Assembly (NCBI RefSeq): GCF_900143075.1
Contig: NZ_FRCY01000016.1
Span: 62,001 to 126,000 of the forward strand
DNA length: 64,000 nt
Direction: 5' to 3'
DNA from: Cyclobacterium lianum
GTDB taxonomy: Bacteria > Bacteroidota > Bacteroidia > Cytophagales > Cyclobacteriaceae
The translations under genes were made by a program, and so were the position numbers. The notes below the pieces were generated by a model, which worked only from the letters and a program-made list of their open reading frames with translations, made no database searches and was not told where the DNA came from. Positions 1-8,450 of the stretch are shown in pieces (within the stretch, counting starts at the first letter, position 1; each line of letters starts with the position of its first letter).

Positions 1-76
1 TGACGGTTTGTGCCAAAACACTGCCACTCAAAGTGGTCAGCATTAAAAGGCAGACAATAAGTAATAGGTTTTTCAT
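1..76 (-). CDS. Secreted protein, N-terminal fragment (runs off the window)
   Basis: A minus-strand reading frame starts at the ATG at 76-74 and is open to the window edge, giving 25 codons. The peptide has a positively charged start (MKNLL), a long hydrophobic core (LLIVCLLMLTTLSG) and a likely signal peptidase I site after VLA, followed by QTV. This is a typical Bacteroidota signal peptide. The mature protein lies outside the window, so its function cannot be told; outer-membrane receptors and periplasmic enzymes often start this way. There is no lipobox cysteine in the visible part. The upstream side (77-696) is non-coding, so this is probably the first gene of its transcript. Confidence 0.6.
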   Translation of the reverse strand, partial: MKNLLLIVCLLMLTTLSGSVLAQTV

Positions 77-696
77 AAAACGGATAATTTTGGATTTAAC
101 ATGACTATTGCCCCAACCTCTGATCACCCCTGTTTACACCAATGGTCATGACTATCTGGAGACAAGCTGCCATGCAGAACAAAATATATTTTGCTCCTCT
201 CTTCTCCCAACTCATAGGATTGGTTTTTACAATTGATAAACGGTCAATAAGGGCAATATTTATCAGAAATGTAAAATAATATAAGAAATAAAAAAAGAAT
301 TGAAGTGAATATTTTTTCGTTCAAAAATTACATGATTGGCCAAACAAAAGCGGATAAACGTATTTTACCAGTAAACCGAAGATATATTGCTTAAGAGTAC
401 AAGAGACCCAATTAAAAAACAACCTGATTCAGAAACCCAGTGAAAACATCCAATAAAATATAAAATTAAAATAAATTTTATGCTTAAAAGCTTACCTGAA
501 AATGGTATCGCCTGGATTTAAACACCTAAAAACTGCATTCACTATCCAAGCCAAGCGGTCGAAAAATCCGGCGCATTAAATTCGGGACCGCATGTGAAGG
601 GCATGCCGCCTGGTAGGTAGTGCTCAGAATGGTGACGTTTATTCGAAAAGCTGCCCGCCGGCGCAATCAAATCAGTGGTCTAAAGCTCCGTTGGAG
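77..696. other. Intergenic region, no gene recognised
   Basis: About 620 bases lie between the start of the leftmost secreted protein and the end of the next minus-strand gene. The left two thirds are AT-rich; the part from about 560 to 690 is richer in G and C. I see no open frame with coding character, no tRNA-like fold and no convincing hairpin followed by a T-run. The promoter of the leftmost gene must lie here, but I found no clear TAnnTTTG element. Confidence 0.5.
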
Positions 697-1284
697 TCAA
701 AACCCGACCCTGAAACTTACTCCGCTGGCGCCAATATTTACCTTGTCCATCCATGGTTTAAATGAAGCCCGGTTCTTAGCCTGAAGGGAATACAGAATAC
801 CGTCAAATACCAACAGGAAAGCACCCTGTAGCACTATGGAATTCCCAAAACCGATCCATTGCTCTTTTTGACGGGCACGGCCCCTTTCTTTTAGGTACAG
901 TCCGCCAGCCATGTATCCCAAATCCAAGGCGGCGTTGAACAACAAAATTTTTTCCGTTTTGTGCTGTGCTTCCAGGCTTTTCCACAGACTTTTATTTGTT
1001 TCCTGCCCTCTGGCGTTAAAATAACCCAGTCCGGCAATAGCCAGATTTACCGAATTCCAATACAGATTCATCTGGTGAAATCCTTTCTCCGATCCGCCGG
1101 ACCGCGACGCTCCTATTCCTCCCCACACCATGTTTCCCAGTGCCCATGAGCCGAGCACCAGCATGCCACGGCTTTCGAGCCGTTTTTTATTTTCATTAAT
1201 TTCGGGAATAGTGTACCTATTTTGAGCCTTACAGAAAATAGAAGTAAACATTCCCGCCAATACAAATAAGGTTTTTAATTTCAT
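697..1284 (-). CDS. Hypothetical membrane-associated protein, DUF6992-like
   Basis: A 195-residue protein with a signal peptide (MKLKTLFVLAGMFTSIFCKA, then QNR), so it is exported. The mature part has several hydrophobic glycine-rich stretches (GMLVLGSWALGNMVWGGIG; LAIAGLGYFN; ILLFNAALDLGYMAGGLYL; GNSIVLQGAFLLVFDGILYSL), which suggests about four membrane segments. The arrangement, including an early RGMLVLGSWALGN segment, resembles a Bacteroidota family of unknown function that I associate with DUF6992; that assignment is from memory and not certain. The start ATG is followed directly by the signal peptide, which supports it. The gene stands alone, with non-coding DNA on both sides. No function can be assigned. 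Confidence 0.75.
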   Translation of the reverse strand: MKLKTLFVLAGMFTSIFCKAQNRYTIPEINENKKRLESRGMLVLGSWALGNMVWGGIGASRSGGSEKGFHQMNLYWNSVNLAIAGLGYFNARGQETNKSLWKSLEAQHKTEKILLFNAALDLGYMAGGLYLKERGRARQKEQWIGFGNSIVLQGAFLLVFDGILYSLQAKNRASFKPWMDKVNIGASGVSFRVGF

Positions 1285-1754
1285 TGTTTTATTTTTTCCG
1301 GATGATTTACCAGCCTCACCAGGCTTCTGAATTTTAGCAATGTGAGGATCGGTAAATCATAAACGTTCAGGAGTGGAAAATTGGTTGGCCGGTTTTCGTC
1401 ATTAATATTGCATAAAACAGCTAAAATAGAGCCAAACCCGTATTTTCTTCACCCCCTACGGCTTTACTATCCGTGGTTTTCAATGCTTTGCCCCTCAGGG
1501 CGCTGAATTCATCAACGTTCCTATGCAGGTTACCGACCGAATCAAGTACTACACTTCGGCTTACCTGCAACGGAGGAGAGGTGGCCCCGCATGCAATGCT
1601 GCAGCATATTTTTGAATCCCATCTCATCCGGGTTGAAAATAACCCGATCTTTATTAGAACCACTCATAGATGAAAAGGTTTATAAGTAGCAATGTACCCG
1701 ATATACCTATATCTTTGTTTTTGAAATCACAAAACGCTGGGAAAAAAAGTCGAC
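1285..1754. other. Intergenic region with doubtful short ORFs
   Basis: About 470 bases between two divergently transcribed genes. A minus-strand frame at 1421-1663 (80 codons) contains a peptide with a cysteine after a short N-terminus (CSIACGATSPPLQ), faintly like a small lipoprotein, but there is no proper hydrophobic signal and a plus-strand frame overlaps it, so I do not call it. The right end holds a possible promoter element for yggS at 1710-1717. Confidence 0.4.
1710..1717 (+). promoter_or_regulatory. Possible -7 promoter element for yggS operon
   Basis: TATCTTTG matches the Bacteroidota -7 consensus TAnnTTTG, 37 bases before the yggS ATG. No clear TTG is present 17-23 bases upstream, so this is a one-element match and could be chance in AT-rich DNA. 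Confidence 0.35.
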
Positions 1755-2438
1755 ATGCCAAACACAAACATCAGGGACAATATCAAACAAACCCTAAGCA
1801 CATTTATGCGTCAGGATTGCCGTCTCATCGCTGTGAGCAAAACCAAGCCTGTATCGGCAATTGAGGAGGCATACGCTGCCGGCATAAGGGATTTTGGTGA
1901 AAATAAGGTGCAGGAGCTGACGGATAAGGCAGTACAATTGCCTGAAGACATTCGCTGGCACATGATAGGCCACCTGCAGCGAAACAAGGTAAAATATATC
2001 GCTCCGTTTGTACACCTCATCCAAAGCGTGGATTCGCTTCGTCTGCTAAAACAGATCGATAAGGAGGGAAAAAAGATTGGCAGGGTGATTTCCTGCCTGC
2101 TTCAGGTTCACATCGCCAAAGAAGAAAGCAAATATGGCTGGGACGAAACGGAATTGACCGATTTTCTTTTTGGAGAAGAAGTCAGAGAGATGAAAAATAT
2201 TCAGGTCGAGGGGCTGATGGGAATGGCCACCAATACTGAGGACCAACAAACCATACGGAACGAATTCAGGGCTTTAGCCCATTTGTTCGAGCGACTGAAA
2301 CAGGAGCCGCTTCCTGACCAGGTGAAGATGAATGAACTGTCTATGGGCATGAGCGGAGATTACCCCATCGCCCAGGAAGAGGGCAGCACGATGGTAAGAA
2401 TCGGTAGCGCCATTTTCGGCGCCCGGAACTATAGCTAG
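1755..2438 (+). CDS. yggS: YggS/PROSC family pyridoxal phosphate homeostasis protein
   Basis: A 227-residue single-domain protein of the alanine-racemase-like TIM-barrel fold that binds pyridoxal 5'-phosphate and helps to keep free PLP balanced in the cytosol. The PLP lysine is K29 in AVSKTKP. Other family blocks are FGENKVQE, WHMIGHLQRNK, the VDS segment, LSMGMSGDY and the C-terminal VRIGSAIFG that holds the cofactor phosphate. The length is normal for the family. The ATG is the first good start and the N-terminus needs no extension. It appears to head an operon with the DUF423 gene (4 bases on), dacB and an LD-carboxypeptidase. No enzymatic reaction is known for the family. Confidence 0.95.
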   Translation: MPNTNIRDNIKQTLSTFMRQDCRLIAVSKTKPVSAIEEAYAAGIRDFGENKVQELTDKAVQLPEDIRWHMIGHLQRNKVKYIAPFVHLIQSVDSLRLLKQIDKEGKKIGRVISCLLQVHIAKEESKYGWDETELTDFLFGEEVREMKNIQVEGLMGMATNTEDQQTIRNEFRALAHLFERLKQEPLPDQVKMNELSMGMSGDYPIAQEEGSTMVRIGSAIFGARNYS

Positions 2439-2442
2439 AAAA

Positions 2443-2832
2443 ATGATGAAAACAGAACTAATAATACGCATTGCAGCTTTATTCGGTGTATTGGCTGTCA
2501 TTTTTGGTGCTTTTGGCGCACATGCCCTCGAAAACATGCTGGTTGAAACCGGGAGGCTGGATACCTATGAGACCGCCGTAAGTTATCATTTTTACCATAC
2601 ACTCGCACTCCTGGCAGTGGCTTTGCTTGGCCGATTGTATCCGGAAAACAGTCGATTGTTCACAAGCGCCTGGTTTTTTATTGCCGGGATACTTATTTTT
2701 TCCGGTAGCCTGTACACCCTTTGCCTGAGCGATGTCAGTTGGCTGGGCGCCATCACGCCAATCGGCGGGCTGGCCTTTATCCTGGGTTGGATGATTTTGT
2801 TGGTTAGTTTTGGAAAAAGAAACCCTTCGTAA
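2443..2832 (+). CDS. DUF423 family inner-membrane protein
   Basis: A small 129-residue membrane protein with four predicted helices: IAALFGVLAVIFGAFGAHAL, FYHTLALLAVALLG, AWFFIAGILIFSGSLYTLCL and IGGLAFILGWMILLVSF. The GAFGAHAL motif after the first helix and the YHFYHTLALL block are hallmarks of DUF423, the family of E. coli YgdD and B. subtilis YwdK. Its function is unknown. Two ATGs lie in a row (2443 and 2446) and either could be used. It starts 4 bases after yggS and ends 5 bases before dacB, so it should be co-transcribed. Confidence 0.92.
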   Translation: MMKTELIIRIAALFGVLAVIFGAFGAHALENMLVETGRLDTYETAVSYHFYHTLALLAVALLGRLYPENSRLFTSAWFFIAGILIFSGSLYTLCLSDVSWLGAITPIGGLAFILGWMILLVSFGKRNPS

Positions 2833-2837
2833 TATTT

Positions 2838-4127
2838 ATGCACAAAAAAATCTTTCTACCTCTCTTCTTTTTTTGTAGCATACACTTTGCCAGCTATGCC
2901 CAGGATACCAGATCAATCGTCATTGGGCTAAACGATTACCTGGGGGAGGGCTCATTCTTTGACAACCACCTCACCGGATTTATGCTCTACGACCTGGACA
3001 GTCAGCAGATACGATACGATAAAAACGGTCACATCTATTTCGTACCTGCATCCACCACCAAACTGTTTACCTTCTTTGGTTCTCTAATGGTCCTGGGCGA
3101 TAGCACTAATTTTCTGCGTTTTGTACCTGAGGGCAATAATGTTACGATCTGGGGGACGGGTGACCCCTCCTGGAAGTACCCTTCGCTGCCAAGCCCTGAA
3201 ATAAAAAGCTTTCTTTCCGACTACGACACGGTGTATTATTCTTCCAGCAACTGGAAGGACGAAGCTTTCGGCTATGGGTGGCAATGGGACGATTACTACT
3301 ATTCCTATTCTCCTGAAAAGTCACCACTACCCCTTTTTGGTAATTTGGCCAATGCCAGAAATGTCAACAACCGGCCGGTAATCAGCCCTTCATTATTTCA
3401 GGTTGAGGCGACCGACAAACCAATGAAGAACGTGCAGCGGGATTGGCGAAGCAACAGGTTTTTCTATAATCCCAGAACCTACAATGGCAGGGACATCAGA
3501 GTGCCCTTTATCATTTCAGAGGAGCTTTTTGCCAAAATGGCCAGCCAGGACTGGAAAATTCCTGTGGTCCTGTCTGACAAAAAGTTGCCCCCGGACCACT
3601 ATATCCTGAAAGGCATCCCAACCAAAGCCCTGTATCGGGAGATGTTGCTTGAGAGCGACAACTTCATTGCGGAACAGCTACTGCTTCAAATCGGAGACGA
3701 AGTACATAGAGAGCTGAATAGCGAAAAAGCAATCGAATACATTAAGGACACCTATCTGTACGATCTGCCCGACGATCCACAGTGGGTGGATGGGTCAGGG
3801 TTGTCCAGGCACAACCTGTTTACACCCAGAACTATGGTGGCACTGGCTGAAAAAATATACCGGCTTTTTCCCGATGATGAGCTTTTTTCCATGCTTCCTA
3901 CCGGCGGCAGAACCGGCACCCTCAAATACAACTACCAGGCCCCGGTACCTTATGTGATGGCCAAAACCGGTACCATCAGCAATCACCACAGTATGGTAGG
4001 GTATCTGAAGACCAAAAAGAACAAAATATATGCCTTTGCTTTTATGAACAACAATTATCCCTACAAAGCTTCCGTGGTCCGTAATCAAATGGAAAAAGTA
4101 TTGCTTTATATCCGGGATAATTTCTAA
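2838..4127 (+). CDS. dacB: D-alanyl-D-alanine carboxypeptidase / endopeptidase, PBP4 family (S13)
   Basis: A 429-residue exported penicillin-binding protein of peptidase family S13, which trims peptidoglycan stem peptides or cuts D-Ala-meso-DAP cross-links in the periplasm. A signal peptide ends at SYAQ. The serine nucleophile lies in STTK (S72 to K75), the second motif in SGLSRHN and the third in AKTGTISNHH. The region between the first two motifs is about as long as in other S13 enzymes, consistent with the usual inserted domains. The C-terminus (MVGYLKTKKNKIYAFAFM) matches the last strands of the transpeptidase fold. It lies between DUF423 and an LD-carboxypeptidase that acts on related muropeptides, so the last two genes form a small cell-wall recycling pair. 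Confidence 0.93.
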   Translation: MHKKIFLPLFFFCSIHFASYAQDTRSIVIGLNDYLGEGSFFDNHLTGFMLYDLDSQQIRYDKNGHIYFVPASTTKLFTFFGSLMVLGDSTNFLRFVPEGNNVTIWGTGDPSWKYPSLPSPEIKSFLSDYDTVYYSSSNWKDEAFGYGWQWDDYYYSYSPEKSPLPLFGNLANARNVNNRPVISPSLFQVEATDKPMKNVQRDWRSNRFFYNPRTYNGRDIRVPFIISEELFAKMASQDWKIPVVLSDKKLPPDHYILKGIPTKALYREMLLESDNFIAEQLLLQIGDEVHRELNSEKAIEYIKDTYLYDLPDDPQWVDGSGLSRHNLFTPRTMVALAEKIYRLFPDDELFSMLPTGGRTGTLKYNYQAPVPYVMAKTGTISNHHSMVGYLKTKKNKIYAFAFMNNNYPYKASVVRNQMEKVLLYIRDNF

Positions 4128-4135
4128 ATTCTGCC

Positions 4136-5182
4136 ATGGAAAAAAGAGAATTTATCAAATCACTGGGGCTGGGCCTGGGCCTGATGCCCTTGTCTGGCCT
4201 TGCAAAAACCACTGAAAAGCAACCAAGTCAGGACAGGCTCTTGCCCAAAAAACTTCAACCCGGCGACCAGGTAGGCCTTGTCAGTCCCTCCGCAGCCACC
4301 GCAGATATCATGGAATTTACATTCGCCAGAGAAGCCCTGGAAGCTCTGGGATTGAAAGTGGAGCAAGGGAAATACCTGAAAGAGCGGAGGGGACATCTGG
4401 CTGGTACTGACGCGGAGAGAGCTGCCGATATAAACGAAATGTTTGGAAATAAAAGAATCAAGGCTATTGTCTGTATCCGGGGTGGCTCAGGTGCAGCCCG
4501 GATACTTCCACTTTTGGATTATGAGCTTATCAGAAAAAATCCAAAACCTATCATGGGCTACAGCGATATCACAGCCTTGCACAATGCCATCAATGCCCAG
4601 ACGGGCCTGATCACCTTTCATGGCCCTAACGGATCGGGAAGCTGGAACAATTTTAACGCCAACCAATTCCGTTCGGTATTCTTTGGCACAGGCGAAACCA
4701 TTACCTATAAAAATGAATCTGAGGAAACCGAGGATCTGGTAAACAAGAAAAACAGAATCAGGACCATTTATCCGGGCAAGGCCGAAGGTAGCCTGGTGGG
4801 TGGAAACCTCACAGTACTTACTGCATTGGCTGGATCTCCCTATCTCCCCGATTTCAGAGGCAAGCTCTTGTTTTTAGAGGATATCGGTGAAGAACCCTAC
4901 AGGATAGACCGCATGATGAGCACATTGATGCTCATGGGTGTATTTCGTCAGATAAGCGGATTTGTATTTGGTCAATGCACGGATTGCGATCCGGGAGGAG
5001 GATATGGCAACCTTACCCTGGACCAGATATTTGACGATTACCTGCTACCCCATAAGATCCCGGCGTTCAGGGGGGCCATGATCGGACACATTCCCAGCCA
5101 GTTTCTGCTGCCTTTTGGTGCCAAAATGGCCATGGATGCCAATCGTGGAATCCTGGAAACCAGAGAAGCTCTTTTTCAGTAA
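4136..5182 (+). CDS. LD-carboxypeptidase, peptidase family S66
   Basis: A 348-residue serine peptidase of family S66, which removes the terminal D-Ala from the L-Lys/DAP-D-Ala bond of tetrapeptides (muramoyltetrapeptide carboxypeptidase). The nucleophile is S143 in IMGYSDITALH; the conserved IRGGSGAARILPLLDY block lies just before it. The other triad members are the glutamate in FLEDIGEEPYRIDRM and the histidine in IGHIPSQFLLPFG. The N-terminus (MEKREFIKSLGLGLGLMPLSG) is hydrophobic with a KR pair and resembles an export signal, possibly Tat-like, unlike the cytosolic E. coli LdcA. It follows dacB by 8 bases, and the two products can act one after the other on stem peptides. Confidence 0.93.
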   Translation: MEKREFIKSLGLGLGLMPLSGLAKTTEKQPSQDRLLPKKLQPGDQVGLVSPSAATADIMEFTFAREALEALGLKVEQGKYLKERRGHLAGTDAERAADINEMFGNKRIKAIVCIRGGSGAARILPLLDYELIRKNPKPIMGYSDITALHNAINAQTGLITFHGPNGSGSWNNFNANQFRSVFFGTGETITYKNESEETEDLVNKKNRIRTIYPGKAEGSLVGGNLTVLTALAGSPYLPDFRGKLLFLEDIGEEPYRIDRMMSTLMLMGVFRQISGFVFGQCTDCDPGGGYGNLTLDQIFDDYLLPHKIPAFRGAMIGHIPSQFLLPFGAKMAMDANRGILETREALFQ

Positions 5183-5283
5183 CATGCGCCGGCAATGCTG
5201 AAATGTAGAAATAATGATCGGGTGGGTTCAATATACCATATCTCTCCTATCGATTTACATTTCCGTACCAAAATCTGAATACT

Positions 5284-5940
5284 ATGGCTGACCAACATTC
5301 GGACAACCCTGCTGTAAACCGCTCAAAAGACTACCGCTACCTGGCCTTGGGCGACAGCTACACTGTGGGCGAAGGTGTACCGCAGGAGGATTCCTTTCCC
5401 TACCAGACCGGCCATCTTTTGGAAAAAGCAGGTGTTCCCATTACGAACATTGACATTATCGCCCGGACAGGATGGACCAGCGGCGAACTTTTACAGGAGA
5501 TACGGCAAAGAAATCTTTCACCCGGAGCCTTTGAACTGTTAAGCCTCCTGATCGGAGTGAACAATCAGTATCGGGGTCTTTCATTGGAACAATTTGAAAC
5601 GGAGCTAAAACAATTGATAGAAACAAGCCTGGATCTGACCAATAGAGGCAGGGCCGGTATGGTGTTGATCTCCATACCAGATTGGGGAGTTACCCCATTT
5701 GCGGATTCGGGAACGAGAGAAAAAGCAAGTATTTCCCGGGAAATAGATGCCTACAATCAAATTGTAAAAAAACTAGCCGCAGATTTCCAGATCCCTTACC
5801 TGGATATTACAGACCGGTACAGGGCCATTGGAGGGAAGCCTGTCAATCTGGCCCCCGATAAGCTACATCCCAGCGGACAAATCTACGCCGCCTGGGCCGA
5901 CCTATTGAGCAAGGTGTTTCAGAAGGCAGTCAAAACATAA
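5284..5940 (+). CDS. SGNH/GDSL-family hydrolase
   Basis: A 218-residue esterase/lipase-type enzyme of the SGNH superfamily. Block I is YLALGDSYTVGEG with nucleophile S25. Block III is LLIGVNNQYRG, carrying the oxyanion-hole asparagine, and block V is DKLHPSGQ with the catalytic Asp and His. There is no signal peptide, so it is predicted to be cytosolic, which is less common for this superfamily. The substrate cannot be read from sequence. It is a single-gene unit: 101 bases separate it from the S66 peptidase and a bidirectional terminator lies just after its stop codon. Confidence 0.9.
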   Translation: MADQHSDNPAVNRSKDYRYLALGDSYTVGEGVPQEDSFPYQTGHLLEKAGVPITNIDIIARTGWTSGELLQEIRQRNLSPGAFELLSLLIGVNNQYRGLSLEQFETELKQLIETSLDLTNRGRAGMVLISIPDWGVTPFADSGTREKASISREIDAYNQIVKKLAADFQIPYLDITDRYRAIGGKPVNLAPDKLHPSGQIYAAWADLLSKVFQKAVKT

Positions 5941-5942
5941 AA

Positions 5943-5988
5943 AAACCTGCCCGGTTGAGTTCCAGAGCAGGTTTAGTATTTTTTTTAT
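5943..5988. terminator. Bidirectional intrinsic terminator between convergent genes
   Basis: An inverted repeat AAACCTGC (5943-5950) / GCAGGTTT (5967-5974) with a 16-base loop sits 2 bases after the stop of the SGNH hydrolase. A T-rich run follows on the plus strand and an A-run precedes the stem, giving a T-run on the minus strand. It can therefore end both the hydrolase and the convergent DUF1573 transcript. Confidence 0.75.
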
Positions 5989-5994
5989 GTTAAC

Positions 5995-6396
5995 CTATCG
6001 GCCTCCCTTAGGAAGTACATTAGAGATCATAGATACTTTTTCTATGGGTTCGCTGGCATTGGAATAAATCCTGACCACGCTGTTCTGTTTGCCCATTTTA
6101 CCGGCCGAATTAAAGGATACCTTGATTTCTCCTTTTTTTCCAGGTGCGATGGGCTCCCTTGGCCAGCTCGGCACGGTACACCCGCAGGTAGCAGCCACAT
6201 TGGAAATAATTAGGGGTGCATTGCCAGTGTTTTCAAATTTAAACACATTTTCCACCTTGTCTCCCTGCGTGATATCACCAAAATCCTTGGAGGACTCCTC
6301 GAAGGTAATTACAGGACCATCTGCTGCTTTTTCCTGCGCCACTGCCAATACCGAACTAAGCGTCAGTATCAATCCGAAAATCAATAATTTTTTCAT
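5995..6396 (-). CDS. DUF1573 domain exported protein
   Basis: A 133-residue exported protein from the chosen start at 6396. Its signal peptide is MKKLLIFGLILTLSSVLAVA before QEKA. The mature part is one DUF1573 domain, an immunoglobulin-like fold: FEESSKDFGDITQGDKV, FENTGNAPLIISNVAATCGC, the PGKKGEIKVSF strand and the closing VVRIYSNA. The TCGCTVPSWP motif with two cysteines is characteristic. A frame opening at 6432 would add 12 residues in front of the signal peptide; the 6396 ATG is preferred because an AGGA lies a few bases before it and the signal peptide then starts normally. The function of the family is unknown; it is frequent in Bacteroidota envelopes. Confidence 0.9.
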   Translation of the reverse strand: MKKLLIFGLILTLSSVLAVAQEKAADGPVITFEESSKDFGDITQGDKVENVFKFENTGNAPLIISNVAATCGCTVPSWPREPIAPGKKGEIKVSFNSAGKMGKQNSVVRIYSNASEPIEKVSMISNVLPKGGR

Positions 6397-6438
6397 GGGT
6401 ATCCTATTCATTTGTTTAAAACTTTGTTTCAATAAGCA

Positions 6439-7863
6439 TTAAATAAAAAAACTGGGATGAAAGTTCACCATAAACAGTTCTTCTTTTGCACGTGTCATTG
6501 CGGTATACAACCATCTAACATAATTCTTGTCAATCTGTCCCTCCTTTAAATATCCCTGATCGACAAATACGGCATCCCACTGTCCGCCCTGTGACTTGTG
6601 ACAGGTCAAGGTATAGGCATATTTGACCTGAAGGGCATTCAAATAGGGGTCGTTTTTCAAAGCTTCCCTGATTTTGGTCTTGCTGTTTAGATCCTGGTAA
6701 TCTTCACTTACTTTTTCATACAAGTCTTTCCACTGTTCCTGAGAAAGCGCAGGCAAATTGGAGTGCAGGGTATCCAGGATCACCCTGGCTTCAAAAGGCA
6801 GCTCATCAGGATAGTCGATCAGCCTCAATTCAAGTGTAGCAAACCTCAGGCCATAAATTTCTTCAAATGAACGAATTTTAAGGATTTCGACAAAGTCTCC
6901 ATTGGCCAAAAAACTCACTTTCCCCGATTCCTCCATGTAGGTATAATTATTCTTTACGATCATCAGGCGATCTCCCGCACTCAATTCGTCCTCATGATAA
7001 AAGATTGCATTCCTGATATACCGGTTGTATTGTACGGCAAGCTTGTTGGAGCGCGTAATGATCATGGTATTGTCCAGTCCAAATTTATCGTAGGCATACC
7101 TCAATCCATCTTCAAGTCTTTCGCCGGTCATCCGGTAAAAATCCGTATAGCCTTTTGATTTAAATGTTATTTTCGGGGATTTTGCTGTCACCTGCTCTCT
7201 TAATGTGGTGGCATTGGTCAGAATTCCGGAATCCAGTTGCTGCCGGGTAACCACTTTCAACACTGCTTCCTGCACTTCAAGCTTAAAATTTCTTGTCAGG
7301 TAATCCTTGTCTAAAGCCGGGCTGTCCTCACTTCCTACAGGGGGCAATTGGGCCATATCTCCGATGAGCATCAATCTGTTTTCGGGGTTTTGAAAAACAA
7401 AATGGATCAGATCTGCCAGCAGTGATTTACCAGAGGACCGGTCATCGGAAAGCATCGAAGCTTCATCAACAATAAAAACAGATTTGTGGTAATAGTTTTT
7501 TTGGACTTCAAATCCATACAAGCCGTCAGCGACTTTTTCCTGAGGGCGGTATATGATTTTATGTATGGTGAATCCCGTTTTTTCTGCATACGCACTCATG
7601 ACTTTGGCTGCCCTTCCTGTGGGGGCCAGCATTACAGGCCTGAGTCCATATTCAGGCAAAATACGGACCAGAGCTGCCAGAGCCGTGGTTTTGCCTGTGC
7701 CTGCAAAACCCTTCAAAATAAAAGCAGCGGCCGATGCTACCTTTACCCTTAAAAAATCATCCATGGCTTCAAAAAAAACCTGCTGATCCACAGTAGGCTT
7801 GTGGGGGAAGATTTTCCTGAGCTTTTCAGAAGGCTTCGAAACGGCTTGACTATCTTTACGCAT
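6439..7863 (-). CDS. RecD-like ATP-dependent DNA helicase (superfamily 1)
   Basis: A 474-residue SF1 helicase from the start at 7863. The Walker A motif is GFAGTGKTT (residues 52-60). Motif II is FIVDEASML, followed by LMLIGDMAQLPPVG (motif III). Later come a middle TRQ segment, an ITRSNKLAVQYNRYIR block and the C-terminal UvrD-like motif TCHKSQGGQWDAVFVD, with a final YTAMTRAKEELFMV (motif VI). This is the short RecD2-like form found alone in Bacteroidota, not part of RecBCD, and it probably acts in DNA repair or recombination. The frame is open to 7986, but that extension overlaps the divergent Nudix gene and is not helicase-like, so the ATG at 7863 is chosen. Confidence 0.9.
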   Translation of the reverse strand: MRKDSQAVSKPSEKLRKIFPHKPTVDQQVFFEAMDDFLRVKVASAAAFILKGFAGTGKTTALAALVRILPEYGLRPVMLAPTGRAAKVMSAYAEKTGFTIHKIIYRPQEKVADGLYGFEVQKNYYHKSVFIVDEASMLSDDRSSGKSLLADLIHFVFQNPENRLMLIGDMAQLPPVGSEDSPALDKDYLTRNFKLEVQEAVLKVVTRQQLDSGILTNATTLREQVTAKSPKITFKSKGYTDFYRMTGERLEDGLRYAYDKFGLDNTMIITRSNKLAVQYNRYIRNAIFYHEDELSAGDRLMIVKNNYTYMEESGKVSFLANGDFVEILKIRSFEEIYGLRFATLELRLIDYPDELPFEARVILDTLHSNLPALSQEQWKDLYEKVSEDYQDLNSKTKIREALKNDPYLNALQVKYAYTLTCHKSQGGQWDAVFVDQGYLKEGQIDKNYVRWLYTAMTRAKEELFMVNFHPSFFI

Positions 7864-7885
7864 CTTATGCGAAACTAAACCGAAA

Positions 7886-8389
7886 ATGGCGAACATAAAA
7901 AAGGACATCACAGATAATTTCGGAAACCGCCTGCGTGCCCGGGTTAATGGTATTTTGGTCCGTGATGAAAAAATACTGATGATCAAACACCGGATGGGAG
8001 AGAATGCATCGTTCTGGAATGTACCTGGTGGCGGAATGAAATTTGGGCAAAATGCAACTAAAAACCTGCAAAGAGAGTTTCTTGAAGAAACCGGGCTGGA
8101 CGTTGAAGTAAAAGAATATTTATTTGTACACGAGTTTCTATCCCCTCCGCTTCATGCCATAGAATTGTTTTTTGAGGTATCCCAAACAGGTGGAACATTG
8201 ACCATGGGCACTGATCCGGAATTGGGGGACAAGCAGCAGTTGATCGAAGACATCCGATTCCTTAGCCTGGATGAAATAAAATCCATCCCGCCCCAGCAAA
8301 AACATGCCCTCTTCAGCAGAATTAATTCTCTCAAAGACGTAAGAATATGGAAAGGATATTTTAATTTTGAAAATAATTGCATAAAATAG
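7886..8389 (+). CDS. Nudix hydrolase
   Basis: A 167-residue Nudix enzyme that should hydrolyse a nucleoside diphosphate linked to another group; the substrate is not predictable. The Nudix box runs from the GGG of WNVPGGGMKFGQ to REFLEETGLDV. The REFLEET core with its metal-binding glutamates is intact, but the first glutamate of the consensus (G-x5-E) is a glutamine here (GGMKFGQ). A strand LVRDEKILMIKHR precedes the box as usual. It is divergent from the RecD-like helicase, with 22 bases between the two start codons, so both promoters lie inside or overlap coding sequence. Length and domain limits are normal for the family. Confidence 0.92.
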   Translation: MANIKKDITDNFGNRLRARVNGILVRDEKILMIKHRMGENASFWNVPGGGMKFGQNATKNLQREFLEETGLDVEVKEYLFVHEFLSPPLHAIELFFEVSQTGGTLTMGTDPELGDKQQLIEDIRFLSLDEIKSIPPQQKHALFSRINSLKDVRIWKGYFNFENNCIK

Positions 8390-8450
8390 CGTTCTAAAAC
8401 AAACCATCAATTCTTTATATTCATTAAATTAAGCCTTAAAAATATTTAAA

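Noticed and set aside
1421-1663. Small lipoprotein gene on the minus strand
   Set aside because: The cysteine is not preceded by a hydrophobic signal, a plus-strand frame covers the same DNA and no family feature is seen.
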